A stretch of 64,000 nucleotides of DNA from VRUE01 sp963770315 (GTDB lineage: Bacteria > Actinomycetota > Thermoleophilia > Solirubrobacterales > 70-9). The stretch lies in assembly GCA_963770315.1 (NCBI GenBank), contig CAVYPC010000002.1, positions 1,674,001 to 1,738,000 of the forward strand. The letters are read 5' to 3'. How positions within the stretch are numbered: position 1 is the stretch's first letter; every line of letters starts with the position of its first letter. The notes under the pieces were generated by a model that searched no databases, had not been told where the DNA came from, and saw only the letters and a list, made by a program, of their open reading frames with translations. The translations under genes were made by a program, and so were the position numbers. Of the stretch, positions 25,305 to 35,210 are shown piece after piece.

Positions 25305-28010
25305 TCACTCCTCGCGGAGGATCGCCCCCAGCGGCAGACGCCGAAGAGAGCGGGCCGCCACGACAGCGGCGAGCAGGGCGCCGGCTACGGCGGAGAGCCC
25401 GAGCAGCCCGAGGAACCCCCATGGGATGGCGAGATGGTCGGGAGGCGGGTCGAAGACGTGCTGGAGCATCGCGATCAGCATCTCCGCGAGGAGCCAGCCG
25501 AGCACGGCCGCCAGCGCCAAGGCCGCCGCGAGCACCGCCACCGCCTCGCTGCGCACGAAGGCGCCGATGTCACGCAGCGAAGCTCCGAGCGCCGCCATCG
25601 TGGCGAACTCGTGGCGGCGCTCGCTGACGACGAGATTGACGAAGAGCCACATCGCCGCCGTCGCCAGGACAATCGCGAAAGCCTGCTCGAGGCGGCTGAT
25701 CCCGGTCAGGTCGACGGTGGTGATCGAGCTGACCGTTTGGACCGACTGCTGCCGAATGTCCTTGACGCTTACGCCGAACCCCTTGGTCGCGGCCGTAACG
25801 CGCGACGCGACCGCCGCCGGGTCTTCGCTGGCGCTCGCGAAGACGACGTTGGGACCGCCGGCGCGGTCGGCCTTCTGCAGGTAGGTGAGGTTCGCGACCA
25901 TGAACGAGTCCCGCGGCGCCGAGGGGAACTCCTGAACGGTGCCGACGACGTGGAAGGGAACGATGTGGAATTTGCCGCTGCGATGGTCGAGCAGCCTGAG
26001 TCTGAGCAGGTCGCCGACCTTGAGCGAGTAGTCGGTGATCGTCTCTTTTGAGACGAGAATCCCGTCAGGCCTGCGCCGCAGGCGGCTCATCATCGTCTGG
26101 GCTCCGGCGCCGATGAAGTAGGAATCGCGCAGGGTCGTCGCCTTGCCGATGCTCGCCGGTTCGATCCCGAAGGTGTCCTGGAGGTCGGGGCCGACATAGG
26201 CGTAGGAGTGATCGACCGCCGAGGTGGCGGCGACACCCGGCACGCTGCCGATCCGTTTGGCGAGGCCCGCTTTGGTCGTGACCCCCGGTGGCGCCGTGGC
26301 GGTGATGTCGGCGCCGAGGGTGAGCTGAGCATCGACCCCGGCCTGCTGGTTGTAGGTGGCCGCGAAGACGCCGAGGCTGACTCCGAAGGCAAGCAGCAGG
26401 CCGACGAAGATCAGGCCCCGATTGATTGCCGGGCCACGCCTGGAGGCGCTGGCCAGCAGGAAGGTGCGTCGGTTGGGGCTTTGCTCCCCTCCACGCAGGC
26501 GCCTCGCTATCGCGCCGAAAGCCGTCCCCCGCAACCGGACCAGCAGCAGCGTCGCCCCGATCCAGAGCAGAGCAGGGGCGAAGAACATGTAGATCGAGAG
26601 CGAGAGGGTGGGGTTCGAATCGGGGTTGACGACCGCCGAGAAACCGGTGCTGGCGGTCAGCCAGTAGATCAAGCCGCTGACCGCGAGCGCGGCAAGGTCG
26701 AGATATAGCCGCCGCCAGAGCGGGACGCTTTCGCTTTGCGTGCCACGCCTGCCGGCAGCCACCGCTTCCGACAACGCTCGCAGGCCGGTGCCGAGCCGCG
26801 CCACCATCCCGCCCGCGAACGCGAGCAGGATGCAAACCACGATCACGCCGACCGCCCTGCTTGCGTTGAGCCCGACCGAGCCTTCGATCAGCAACGCGAC
26901 CGCGACGAAGGAAATGCCGGCGCCGAGCAGGCCGCCGAGGAGACCGACGATGCTCGATTCCGCAGCTGCCATCCCGAGCAGCTGGCGCCGGCTCGCGCCG
27001 CGGGCGCGGAGCAGGGCGAGCTCGCGCCGGTCGCGCTCCACCGTTCCCAGCGCCGCCAGGTAGGCGAGGCCCAGCGCCAGGAGAGCGCCTGGAACGGCGA
27101 GCATGATGAAGAGGGCCTCGGCGTAGAGCGCGTCCCCGGTCGCCGATTCGAGCGCTTCGGAGAGGTTGTCGACGAACTGGATCTTCCCCGGGAAGCTCCG
27201 TTCCACCGTGTTGCGGATCTGCCCGGCCCGCTTGAACGCTTCGCTTGGAGTGCCGCCAAGGCTCCCCCTGTCCACCTGTGCCTGCACCTGCCACTGGACC
27301 CCGGGGAGAGCGCCCGGGACCGAGGCCGAGGCAGGGCCGGCAGTGCCAAGCGACGGCAGCGCCCCGCCAACCGTGCGGGAAAAAGCCCCAACGGGAAGGA
27401 TCGCGATGTTGGCCGGTGGCTGCGCGGGCGCCGGACCGACCTGGGGGTTGAGGGGCTGGAAGAGCAGGTCGGGCGCGGTGACCAGGGCAACACCCCCGAC
27501 CTTGAAGCTTCGCGGCGGCGCGTGGGCGCCGAGCCGCAGGGTGACGACGTCGCCGACCCTGGCCCGCAGCGTGGCCGCGAGCTGCTGGTCGAGCACGACC
27601 TGGCCCGGCCGCAGGCCGCCGCTGAGGTAGCGGAAGGTATCGATGCGGTGGAGGTAGCCGGGGGGCACGGCGAGGATCGCCCCGGAGCCCGCGTCGGTAA
27701 CCCCGGCGGCGCCTCGATGGCCGACGCCGGCAAAGGGAGCCGTTGCCACGGCTGAGGCCTGGGCGATGTCGGGTTGCTTGGAGATCCCACGGGCCAGCGA
27801 GCGAGCCTGACCGTAGTTGACGACCGGCCCCTGGAGGTCGAGCGGCACGCTGCGCGTGGCCGAGGCGGTCATCGTCCGCAGCGAGTGTCCGATGAAGAGG
27901 ATCATCGCTCCGAGCAGAGCGACGGCGACAGCGAGAACGAGAGTCTGCGTGGCGGTCTGCGCCGGCCTTCGCCTGAGCCGTGCGATCCCGAGCCGAACGG
28001 CGGCGCTCAT
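25305..28010 (-). CDS. MacB/FtsX-type ABC transporter permease
   Basis: This 901-residue membrane protein has an N-terminal helix (TQTLVLAVAVALLGAMILF) and a large extracytoplasmic domain (about 50-270). A first FtsX helix trio (about 285-420) and further helices near 450-550 follow, then a second extracytoplasmic domain (about 575-735) and a C-terminal FtsX trio ending in RSLRRLPLGAILREE. This duplicated architecture matches FtsX permeases that do mechanotransmission or lipoprotein/peptide export. It overlaps the ATPase gene by 4 bp, so the ABC cassette is coupled. Confidence 0.88.
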   Translation of the reverse strand: MSAAVRLGIARLRRRPAQTATQTLVLAVAVALLGAMILFIGHSLRTMTASATRSVPLDLQGPVVNYGQARSLARGISKQPDIAQASAVATAPFAGVGHRGAAGVTDAGSGAILAVPPGYLHRIDTFRYLSGGLRPGQVVLDQQLAATLRARVGDVVTLRLGAHAPPRSFKVGGVALVTAPDLLFQPLNPQVGPAPAQPPANIAILPVGAFSRTVGGALPSLGTAGPASASVPGALPGVQWQVQAQVDRGSLGGTPSEAFKRAGQIRNTVERSFPGKIQFVDNLSEALESATGDALYAEALFIMLAVPGALLALGLAYLAALGTVERDRRELALLRARGASRRQLLGMAAAESSIVGLLGGLLGAGISFVAVALLIEGSVGLNASRAVGVIVVCILLAFAGGMVARLGTGLRALSEAVAAGRRGTQSESVPLWRRLYLDLAALAVSGLIYWLTASTGFSAVVNPDSNPTLSLSIYMFFAPALLWIGATLLLVRLRGTAFGAIARRLRGGEQSPNRRTFLLASASRRGPAINRGLIFVGLLLAFGVSLGVFAATYNQQAGVDAQLTLGADITATAPPGVTTKAGLAKRIGSVPGVAATSAVDHSYAYVGPDLQDTFGIEPASIGKATTLRDSYFIGAGAQTMMSRLRRRPDGILVSKETITDYSLKVGDLLRLRLLDHRSGKFHIVPFHVVGTVQEFPSAPRDSFMVANLTYLQKADRAGGPNVVFASASEDPAAVASRVTAATKGFGVSVKDIRQQSVQTVSSITTVDLTGISRLEQAFAIVLATAAMWLFVNLVVSERRHEFATMAALGASLRDIGAFVRSEAVAVLAAALALAAVLGWLLAEMLIAMLQHVFDPPPDHLAIPWGFLGLLGLSAVAGALLAAVVAARSLRRLPLGAILREE

Positions 28011-28714
28011 GATCTCTCAGGCGCCGCGATTCGCCCGTCCGCGAGGCGCACCTGGCGCGTCCAACGAGCTGCGACGCCACGGTCGTGCGTAGCGATGGCC
28101 AGGGCGAAGCCAAACCGCTCCTGCAGAGCTTCGAGCAGGTCGAGCACCCGGCTGGCGGTGTCGGAGTCGAGGTGGCCGGTCGGCTCGTCGCAGAGCAACA
28201 GCTCCGGCGAGGAGGCGAGCGCCCTGGCGAGAGCGACGCGCTGCGCCTCTCCGCCCGAGAGCTCGGCCGGCAAAGCGGCGCCCTTCTCGGCAAGGCCGAC
28301 CAACCCGAGAAGCTCGGCCGGTGCATCGCGAGTGTCGAGGCCGGCCCGGGCCGCGACCCAAGCGGCGAAGGCGACATTCTCATAGGCGCTGAAGGTCGGC
28401 AGCAGGTTGGAGCCCTGCAGGACGTAGGCGATGCCCCCGGCCCGCGCCCTACCGCGAGCGGCCGCGTCGAGAGAAGAGAGCGCCTTGCCCTTCCAGAGCA
28501 CCTCCCCTGAGCTGGGGACGAGGAGGCCGCCGAGCAGGTGCAACAGCGTCGTCTTGCCGGAACCGGAGGGGCCCTGCAGGGCAACGCCCTCTCCCGGCGC
28601 GATGCTCAGGTCCACCTTGATCAGTGCCCTCACCTGTGCCTCGCCCTCCCCATATATGACCGACGCGCCCCGGCAGGAGGAGAGGGCCGTGGTGGGGGCG
28701 GTCGCGACGCTCAT
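28007..28714 (-). CDS. ABC transporter ATP-binding protein (MacB/LolD type)
   Basis: This 235-residue nucleotide-binding domain has Walker A GPSGSGKTTLL (about 50-60), signature LSGGEAQRVALARAL (about 147-161), Walker B ELLLCDEPTGHLDSDT and a His switch. It drives the adjacent permease. It overlaps the neighbours on both sides by 4 bp. Confidence 0.92.
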   Translation of the reverse strand: MSVATAPTTALSSCRGASVIYGEGEAQVRALIKVDLSIAPGEGVALQGPSGSGKTTLLHLLGGLLVPSSGEVLWKGKALSSLDAAARGRARAGGIAYVLQGSNLLPTFSAYENVAFAAWVAARAGLDTRDAPAELLGLVGLAEKGAALPAELSGGEAQRVALARALASSPELLLCDEPTGHLDSDTASRVLDLLEALQERFGFALAIATHDRGVAARWTRQVRLADGRIAAPERS

Positions 28715-29433
28715 CGAATCGCCGCTCCGTCGCGGAGCTCGATGACGCGATCGGCAGCTCCGGCGACGACCTTGGAGTGAGTGACGACGACGACGGCGCA
28801 GCCGTATTCCGCCGGCAGCCGCCGCAGCGCGCTGAGCACGACCTGCTGGTTGTCGGCATCGAGCTCGCCGGTCGGCTCGTCGGCAAGGATGAGCGGCGCC
28901 CGCCGAGCGACGGCGGCGGCGATCGCTACCCGCTGCTGCTCCCCTCCCGAGAGCGCCCTCGCGCGGTGGCTTCGACGCCTGCCAAGCCCGAACTCGGCGA
29001 GGGCGTCTTCGGCGCGCTCGAGCGGAGACTCCACCCCGCAGAGGCGAAGCGAGGCCGCCACGTTCTCGAGGGCGGTGAGCGTCGGCCAGAGGTTGTTGCT
29101 CTGAAAGACGATGCCGACCCCTCGCGCCCTGTATTCGGCGAGCTCGGGGTCGCTCTGAGCGATCAGTGAGGCGCCAAGGCTGCGCACGTCACCTGCCGAG
29201 GCCCGATCGAGACCCGCCGCCAAGGCAAGCAGGGTGCTCTTCCCACATCCCGACGGACCGAGGATCGCCACGAGCTGACCCTTGCGAACCTCCAGGTCGA
29301 CCCCCCGCAGAGCGACGGTCTCCACCGTGGCCGAGCGGTAGATCTTGAAGACGTCGTGCATCTCCAGCACCGGCCACTCGGGCGGCGCCTGCTCGGCCTC
29401 CGGCTCGCGGTAGAGACTCTCTAACGTCGCCAT
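28711..29433 (-). CDS. ABC transporter ATP-binding protein (MacB/LolD type)
   Basis: This second, distinct NBD of 240 residues has Walker A GPSGCGKSTLL, signature LSGGEQQRVAIAAAV and Walker B PLILADEPTGELDADN. Two NBD genes followed by one large permease suggest a heterodimeric ATPase. The first ~20 residues (MATLESLYREPEAEQAPPEW) are an extra acidic tail. The start overlaps the lipoprotein gene end by 13 bp. Confidence 0.92.
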   Translation of the reverse strand: MATLESLYREPEAEQAPPEWPVLEMHDVFKIYRSATVETVALRGVDLEVRKGQLVAILGPSGCGKSTLLALAAGLDRASAGDVRSLGASLIAQSDPELAEYRARGVGIVFQSNNLWPTLTALENVAASLRLCGVESPLERAEDALAEFGLGRRRSHRARALSGGEQQRVAIAAAVARRAPLILADEPTGELDADNQQVVLSALRRLPAEYGCAVVVVTHSKVVAGAADRVIELRDGAAIR

Positions 29434-29978
29434 TCGAAGCTTTGGCTGATCATCCGGTAGGCGTCGACGTTGTCGACTCCGACCGGGGTGGCGAGATCGA
29501 GGACCGCGACCTTGCCCTTGCTGCCGTATTCGTAGCGGTCGATGACGAGCCGCAGACGCTTGCCGGTGACGGGATCGGGCGCGCTCAGCCGCGTGTAGGT
29601 GCTCTTCACCCCCGGCTTACCGTGGGGTGCGCCCTTCCTCACCACGATGTGAATCGCGTTCGCCTTTTCCTGGAACGTCACGTCGGCCCCCGACCCCCGT
29701 CGGGCCCAGCCCTCCGGGTAGCGGATCGAGTAGCCGGCCGTGGGATCGCTGAAGAGGAGGAACGTCTGGTTGTCGGGAATGTCTCCGGTCGCGGCCGCCT
29801 GCGCCTCGCTTGGAACGCCGCCGCTGCCGGCTGCCTGACCTTCGGTCGAGTGGCTTTCTGCGGAAGTCGAGGCGCTGCCTGCGGCCGAGGTGCTCGAGCC
29901 ACCGCTACCGCACCCCGCCGCGAGCAGGCTGGCCGCGGCGAGGACGCCCACCAGGGAGCTCGTCGTCTTGGCCTTCAC
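29421..29978 (-). CDS. Lipoprotein with PsbP-like domain, partner of the ABC system
   Basis: This 185-residue protein has a lipobox LLAAGC (Cys about residue 23), then a Ser/Ala/Gly-rich linker to about 65. A domain with FLLFSDPTAGYSIRYPEGW and ending in YRMISQSFEWRR follows, the usual layout of PsbP/DUF1795-like domains. It is anchored outside the membrane and is the first gene of the cassette. A substrate-binding or adaptor role for the ABC complex is inferred. A TCTCAT element lies 53 nt upstream. Confidence 0.78.
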   Translation of the reverse strand: MKAKTTSSLVGVLAAASLLAAGCGSGGSSTSAAGSASTSAESHSTEGQAAGSGGVPSEAQAAATGDIPDNQTFLLFSDPTAGYSIRYPEGWARRGSGADVTFQEKANAIHIVVRKGAPHGKPGVKSTYTRLSAPDPVTGKRLRLVIDRYEYGSKGKVAVLDLATPVGVDNVDAYRMISQSFEWRR

Positions 29979-30031
29979 AGCTCCTCCTTCGCCGAAGTTT
30001 CGCTATTCGACCAGGAGGTGTACTCCGGTCA

Positions 30032-30049
30032 GATGAGAATGGAATGAGA
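30032..30049 (-). promoter_or_regulatory. TCTCAT direct-repeat element upstream of lipoprotein-ABC operon
   Basis: The minus strand reads TCTCATTCCATTCTCATC: TTCTCAT twice with an 11-bp period, as expected for tandem OmpR-family binding. The 3' edge is 53 nt before the lipoprotein ATG. Confidence 0.6.
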
Positions 30050-30058
30050 ACACCGCGG

Positions 30059-31384
30059 CTACTTGCGGCGGAGCGGCAGCGACAGCCAGACGTCCGCTCC
30101 TCCGCCGGGGCGGTTGGCGGCGTGCGCGTCGCCTCCGTGCGCACGCGCGACGGTTCGCACAATTGCCAAGCCGAGGCCGCTGCCACCGTCGCGGTTACTC
30201 GCAGAAGCGCGGCTGAAGCGCTCGAACGCCCGTCCGAGGAACTCCTCGGTGAACCCCTGGCCGCGATCCAACACGTGGATCTCGACCGAGCCGGCCTCCG
30301 CTCTCGCCTCGAGCTCGATCTGCCCGGCCCCATAGCGCAGGGCGTTGTCGACCATGCTGCCTATCGCCTGGTCGAGGCGCAGGCGGTCGGCGTCGAGCGC
30401 CAGCGAGGGAGGCGCGGCCACCACGATCTCCCTCCCCCTCTCCTCGGCCCGCCGGGAGTATCTGCGGCTGACGGCGTCGAGGGTCTCGGCCGGGCCCAGA
30501 CGGGTCAGGCGGAGCGGCAGCTCCCCCCGCTCGGTCTGGGCGATCGTCAGCAGATCCTCGGAGAGCTGGCTGAGCCGGTCGGTCTCCTCGGCGGCCGACG
30601 CCAGGGCCGCCCGCAGTTCCTCCGCAGAGCGGCCCGCCGCCAGCGCCAGCTCCAGCTCGGTCCGCAGGATCGCCAGCGGCGTGCGCAGCTCGTGGCTGGC
30701 GTCGGCGACGAAGGCGCGCTCGTGCTCGAGCGCCTCGCCGAGGCGCTCGAGCATCTCGTTCAGCGTCTTGCCGAGCCTCGCGACCTCGTCGTGGGTCGGC
30801 GGGACGGGAAGGCGCCGGTCGGGCTCGGCCGCCGAAATCTCCGCCGCCCGCGACCTCATCGCCTCGACCGGTTTCAGCGCCGCGGCGGCCACCCCGTACG
30901 CGGCGAGCGAGGCCAGGAGGAGGGCCACGGGCCCGCCGATCAGGAGCAGCTGGGCGAGATCGGTGAGCGACTCGCCGCGCCCCTCGGTCGAGGTGCCGAC
31001 GACGACGACCTGCTCCCGGCCCCGCGCCTTGACTGGAATCGCCAAGAGGCGGGATTCCTCCTGCAGGCCCGGAAGCGGGCCGCGATCGAGCAGGATCGGC
31101 GCGCGCAACGCCCGTCGCAGCTCGGAGGGCGTCAGCAGGGCGTGATCTCCGACCGCCGCCGAGGAATCGGTGACACCGCCACCGGCGTCGAGCACCTCGG
31201 CGAAGCTCTCGCTGCGGCCGACGAGATTCCGGTGCCCCTCGCGCAGCCCGGAATCGGCCTCCTTGACGAGGGAAGCGACGTCGCTCGCCCGCGACCGCAG
31301 GCCCGCGTTGATCGTCGCATCGAGCTCGTTTGCGAACCGCAGGTAGACGAAGACGCCCGTGGCGCCGAGGACCAGCGCCATCAC
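30059..31384 (-). CDS. OmpR-associated sensor histidine kinase
   Basis: This kinase of at least 441 residues has two helices flanking an extracytoplasmic sensor (about 25-130), then HAMP, then HisKA with FVADASHELRTPLAILRTE (phosphoacceptor His about 230), N box DQAIGSMVDNALRYG and G boxes DRGQGF and GGSGLGLAIV. The ATG at 31384 falls inside the first helix; in frame upstream the sequence SRASIRLRVTLVFAA supplies the missing cytoplasmic anchor. That makes a CTG at 31432, overlapping the regulator stop (CTGA), the likely true start. It phosphorylates the regulator encoded just upstream. Confidence 0.9.
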   Translation of the reverse strand: MMALVLGATGVFVYLRFANELDATINAGLRSRASDVASLVKEADSGLREGHRNLVGRSESFAEVLDAGGGVTDSSAAVGDHALLTPSELRRALRAPILLDRGPLPGLQEESRLLAIPVKARGREQVVVVGTSTEGRGESLTDLAQLLLIGGPVALLLASLAAYGVAAAALKPVEAMRSRAAEISAAEPDRRLPVPPTHDEVARLGKTLNEMLERLGEALEHERAFVADASHELRTPLAILRTELELALAAGRSAEELRAALASAAEETDRLSQLSEDLLTIAQTERGELPLRLTRLGPAETLDAVSRRYSRRAEERGREIVVAAPPSLALDADRLRLDQAIGSMVDNALRYGAGQIELEARAEAGSVEIHVLDRGQGFTEEFLGRAFERFSRASASNRDGGSGLGLAIVRTVARAHGGDAHAANRPGGGADVWLSLPLRRK

Positions 31385-31428
31385 CGCGGCGAAGACGAGG
31401 GTGACCCGGAGACGGATCGAGGCGCGAC

Positions 31429-32109
<681 letters not shown>

Positions 32110-32129
32110 ATGCACACCATCCCAGAGAA

Positions 32130-32147
32130 GATGAATGTCAGATGAGA
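32130..32147 (-). promoter_or_regulatory. TCTCATCT element upstream of response regulator
   Basis: The minus strand reads TCTCATCTGACATTCATC. The plus strand shows AGATGA at 32129 and 32140, an 11-bp tandem repeat. Together with the copy at 37145 it is the best-conserved pair of the set. Confidence 0.65.
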
Positions 32148-32191
32148 GTCGCGGGGGCGCTTGCGGCAAGGGGCTGAGGCAGAGTGCTGGA

Positions 32192-33040
32192 TCAGCCGCC
32201 GCCGTAGGCGACCACGAGGTCAGTCACCACCCCGACGAAGAAGCCGATCGAGAGCAGCCATAGGCCGAGCTCACGATGCCCGTAGCGGCGCATCCCGTTC
32301 CAGACCTCGCCGATCACGTAGAGGATCGCTCCGCCCGCAACCGCGTAGAAGGCGAGCTCCAGGGGCTCGGAGGTAACGCTGTAGCCGAGCATCGAGCCGA
32401 GGAAGGTGGGAGCGCCGCCGATCAGCCCGACCAATCCGAGCCACTTCCAAGAAGGGCGCACGTCACCGAGAGGACCGACGATGCCGAATCCCTCGGTTGC
32501 GTTATGGAGGGCGAAGCCGACGATCAAGACCGTGGCCAAGCTGATGTCCCCGGCCCTCGCCGAGACCCCGATGGCGAGACCCTCGGCGAAGTTGTGTAGT
32601 CCAATCGCGACCGCGATCGTCATTCCCGTCCGCAGGGCCCTCGCACGGGCGGCGACTTCGTCGCGGAGAAGCTCCTCGGCACTCAACACATCGACGGCGC
32701 CGCCCGCCATCGGGGGTAACGGACGCAGCGAGCGCAGGCGGCGCTCGGTCATCGCCAGCCCGGCAAGGCCGACGCCAAAGCCGCCACCCAGTAGCGCCGC
32801 CAGGCCGGCGGCGTGGCCAAGGCTGCCGCTTTCGTCCTTGAAGCCTTCCACCGCCTCCTCGACGATCCCGAAGGCGTGCTCCATGACGTCGACGAAGATG
32901 AAGGCGAGCACCCCGACCGCGAACATCGCGAGCGCCACACGAGCGCGGTTACCCAGCAGTTGCAAGCGGCCGAAGGGAAGGCCGAGGTAGATCGTGAAGC
33001 CCGCCAGGGCTCCCAGGGCTGCGGTTTGGGCGAACGACAA
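32192..33040 (-). CDS. ZIP family divalent metal transporter
   Basis: This 282-residue protein has about eight helices. The metal-path helices are present: HNFAEGLAIG (about 153-162) and HNATEGFGIVGP (about 183-194), both with the conserved His/Glu. The loop between helices 3 and 4 is charged (DVLSAEELLRDEV) with few His. It imports zinc or a related cation. A perfect palindrome lies upstream (33072-33087), suggesting a metalloregulator. The stop-start distance to the next operon indicates its own promoter. Confidence 0.88.
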   Translation of the reverse strand: MSFAQTAALGALAGFTIYLGLPFGRLQLLGNRARVALAMFAVGVLAFIFVDVMEHAFGIVEEAVEGFKDESGSLGHAAGLAALLGGGFGVGLAGLAMTERRLRSLRPLPPMAGGAVDVLSAEELLRDEVAARARALRTGMTIAVAIGLHNFAEGLAIGVSARAGDISLATVLIVGFALHNATEGFGIVGPLGDVRPSWKWLGLVGLIGGAPTFLGSMLGYSVTSEPLELAFYAVAGGAILYVIGEVWNGMRRYGHRELGLWLLSIGFFVGVVTDLVVAYGGG

Positions 33041-33071
33041 GTGCCTTTGCCTCCAAAGCGAATAACAGAGA

Positions 33072-33087
33072 GTTAGGGCACCCTAAC
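33072..33087. promoter_or_regulatory. Palindrome GTTAGGG-CA-CCCTAAC upstream of ZIP gene
   Basis: A perfect 7-bp inverted repeat with a 2-bp centre lies 32-47 nt before the ZIP start. The TTAGG/CCTAA halves resemble boxes of DtxR/IdeR-type metalloregulators, though the spacing is shorter. It could be the metal-responsive operator of this transporter. Confidence 0.5.
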
Positions 33088-33124
33088 AGCTCCTCCCCCT
33101 CCCTGTCACCCGGAGAAGCGGCAG

Positions 33125-33840
33125 CTACCCGTGCCGCACCGAGATCAGGGTGTTGCGCTCGTCGCCACCCTTGACCGTCTGCTCGACCACCGTGCCAACG
33201 CCCCGGACGTAGAGCTTGTGATCGACGACTCCCGGCTCAAGCGGAGACCACTCTCTGGTCAGGAGCGCGGCTTTGGACGACGCCCCGGGAGTGCGAACCC
33301 GCGCGGAGAGGTCAGGACGCGGAAGTGGTCCTGCGCGTGCCCTTCGTAGAACTCCTGCAGGCCGCTCTGCCCCGGGTGGGGATGCGCCGGCATGAAGATC
33401 CCGGCGCGCGCGCCATCCACGCCGCTTTGCCAGCTCCCCTCGGTGCTCTTGACACCCCCATCGGGATTCAGCTCGGCCGTAGCCTCGCCGAAGTACCAGA
33501 CATTGCCGGCCTTGTCCTGCGCGTACCAATCTTGCGTGCGCTCCTCCAGGTGCCCGCGCAGATAAAGCCTGTCGCGGACGACGGTGCAGCGAACCCCTTG
33601 GATGACCTTGGTCCTGCGGGTAACCGTGAAAACGTCGCGTGACGGTTGGCCATCCTTGATCCCCCGATACAGGTCGATGGTTCCAGGGCGGAGCGGAAAC
33701 CACGGGTTGTCCACCTGCGAGGCGAACCCGTCTTGGCTTGGAGGCACGGGAGGAGCCCCGAGACTTGCGGCGGCTCCCGCCGAGACGGTGGCGAGCGCTG
33801 CGGCGGCGAGCAGGCTGACCAGCTTCATCATCGTCCTCAA
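33125..33840 (-). pseudogene. Secreted conserved protein disrupted by a frameshift
   Basis: From the ATG near 33840 a 193-codon frame encodes a signal peptide (KLVSLLAAAALATVSAGAAA) and a conserved domain (DNPWFPLRPGTIDLYRGI; DWYAQDKAGNVWYFGE). Around 33313-33318 the family sequence switches to another frame, continuing LSARVRTPGASSKAALLTRE and EWSPLEPGVVDHKLYVRGVG to a stop at 33125. Restoring one base (CTGAC to CTGGAC) would give one 238-residue protein. Either the gene is freshly inactivated, there is a sequencing error, or frameshifting occurs. It lies 3 bp after the COG4705 gene, in the same operon. Confidence 0.75.
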
Positions 33841-33843
33841 ACG

Positions 33844-35097
33844 CTAATGGGTAGCCGTCACCGTCTTCACCGGGTAGCCGAGGCCGGCCACCCGCTCAGG
33901 CAGGTCGACATGCAGCCAGTGCGAAACGTGGCTGGGCAGGGTCTCGAGGATGATCTCCCGGTAGTCGCCCCTTTTCAGCTCTTCGACGATGTCGTCGTAA
34001 GCGTTGGGGCTGGCGGCGACCCTGCCCTCGACCTCGGTGCCGGCCGGCTCCCTGAGGAGAGGCAGCGCGCGCTCCAGCACCTTCTTGCCCAGATTGGTGT
34101 CAGCGCTGTTGCGGTCGAAGTGCAGATGATCGGGATTGGGGACGAGCACAAAGAACCTGGCGGGACCGGCGGCCGCGCGCTCGCGCACCGCTTCTATGAC
34201 CGCCGGGGTGGCATCGGTCTTGTTGGTTACCACGAGGACGCGGGGCTCCCCATCCGCCGCATGTCCATTGAGCTGGGCTTCCGCGCTGGAAACTGCGATC
34301 AGGTCCCGCTTGGAGATCGTCAGGTAGACGACCAGGGCGAGGATCGCGGTGAGGAAGATGACGCTGGTCAGGATCGTCCCCAGGCCCAGACCGGTTTCTT
34401 CGACCGGCTGGGAGAGATAGTCGCCGATCGATGCGCCCAGGGGGCGGGTGAGGACGTAGGCGATCCAGAAGGCGAGGATCGCGTTCAGCTTGAAGCGGAA
34501 ATGGGCAACGGTGACGATGGCTATTGCCCCGGCGAAGATCCCCACCGAGGGCAGGTAGCCGAGTTCGAGCTTCTCGGCGACCAGGTCGCCGGCCGAGGTG
34601 CCGAGGGCGAAGGTGAAAAGGACCGCCAGCCAGTAGAAGGCCTCGCGGCGGGTGGTGACGATGGTGTGGACCGAGAGGGTCCTCTCGCTCCAGTACCAAG
34701 CTCCGAAGACGCAGGCGAGGATGACGCTGAAAGCGATCGTCGTCGTCTGCAGTTCGACCCCGAGGTTGTCGACCAGGTTGTCGCTGAAGAGCGTGCCGAC
34801 GACGCTGATCAGGACCACCGCGAGCCAGTAGATGCCCGGCACGTATTTCCTCGACCTGAACTGGAAGACCAGCACCGCGATCAAGGCCGCGGCCATGATG
34901 TAGGTCGTGTTGGTGAGGCCGAGACCGAGGTTTTCGTTGAGGAGGTCCGCCGCGGTCTCCCCCACCGTCGTGCAGAGGATCTTGATGATCCAGAAGTAGA
35001 GGGTGATCTCCGGGACCTTGTTGAGCATCTGACGACCCAGTGACGGGGTGTCGTGGCGGGGGGCTGCGGCTATCGGCGGGGCTGCGATCTCGTTCAT
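33844..35097 (-). CDS. COG4705-type membrane protein with C-terminal nucleotide-fold domain
   Basis: This 417-residue protein starts at the ATG at 35097. Residues about 25-275 align with the shorter paralogue at 23554 (KVPEITLYFWIIKILCTTVG, RREAFYWLAVLFTFALGTSA, IAYVLTRPLGASIGDYL). Residues about 290-417 add a soluble alpha/beta domain (RVLVVTNKTDATPAVIEAVR, VPNPDH, GDYREIILETLPSHVSHWL) resembling universal stress proteins. That tail may sense nucleotides and regulate the membrane part. A TCTCATCT element ends 23 nt upstream. The frameshifted gene follows directly. Confidence 0.8.
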   Translation of the reverse strand: MNEIAAPPIAAAPRHDTPSLGRQMLNKVPEITLYFWIIKILCTTVGETAADLLNENLGLGLTNTTYIMAAALIAVLVFQFRSRKYVPGIYWLAVVLISVVGTLFSDNLVDNLGVELQTTTIAFSVILACVFGAWYWSERTLSVHTIVTTRREAFYWLAVLFTFALGTSAGDLVAEKLELGYLPSVGIFAGAIAIVTVAHFRFKLNAILAFWIAYVLTRPLGASIGDYLSQPVEETGLGLGTILTSVIFLTAILALVVYLTISKRDLIAVSSAEAQLNGHAADGEPRVLVVTNKTDATPAVIEAVRERAAAGPARFFVLVPNPDHLHFDRNSADTNLGKKVLERALPLLREPAGTEVEGRVAASPNAYDDIVEELKRGDYREIILETLPSHVSHWLHVDLPERVAGLGYPVKTVTATH

Positions 35098-35120
35098 GGC
35101 GCGGCAGTGTCGAACACCGC

Positions 35121-35138
35121 GCTTAACCGAAGATGAGA
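35121..35138 (-). promoter_or_regulatory. TCTCATCT element upstream of COG4705-like gene
   Basis: The minus strand reads TCTCATCTTCGGTTAAGC and ends 23 nt before the ATG at 35097. It is half of a divergent pair with the site at 35170. Confidence 0.6.
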
Positions 35139-35169
35139 GTCGCCGCACCCCTCCTTCCGGGCCCAACGC

Positions 35170-35187
35170 TCTCATCTGCGTTTAAGG
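35170..35187 (+). promoter_or_regulatory. TCTCATCT element upstream of DedA gene
   Basis: The plus strand reads TCTCATCTGCGTTTAAGG and ends 23 nt before the GTG at 35211. Confidence 0.6.
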
Positions 35188-35210
35188 CTCGGGCGAAAGA
35201 GTGGCCCGCG

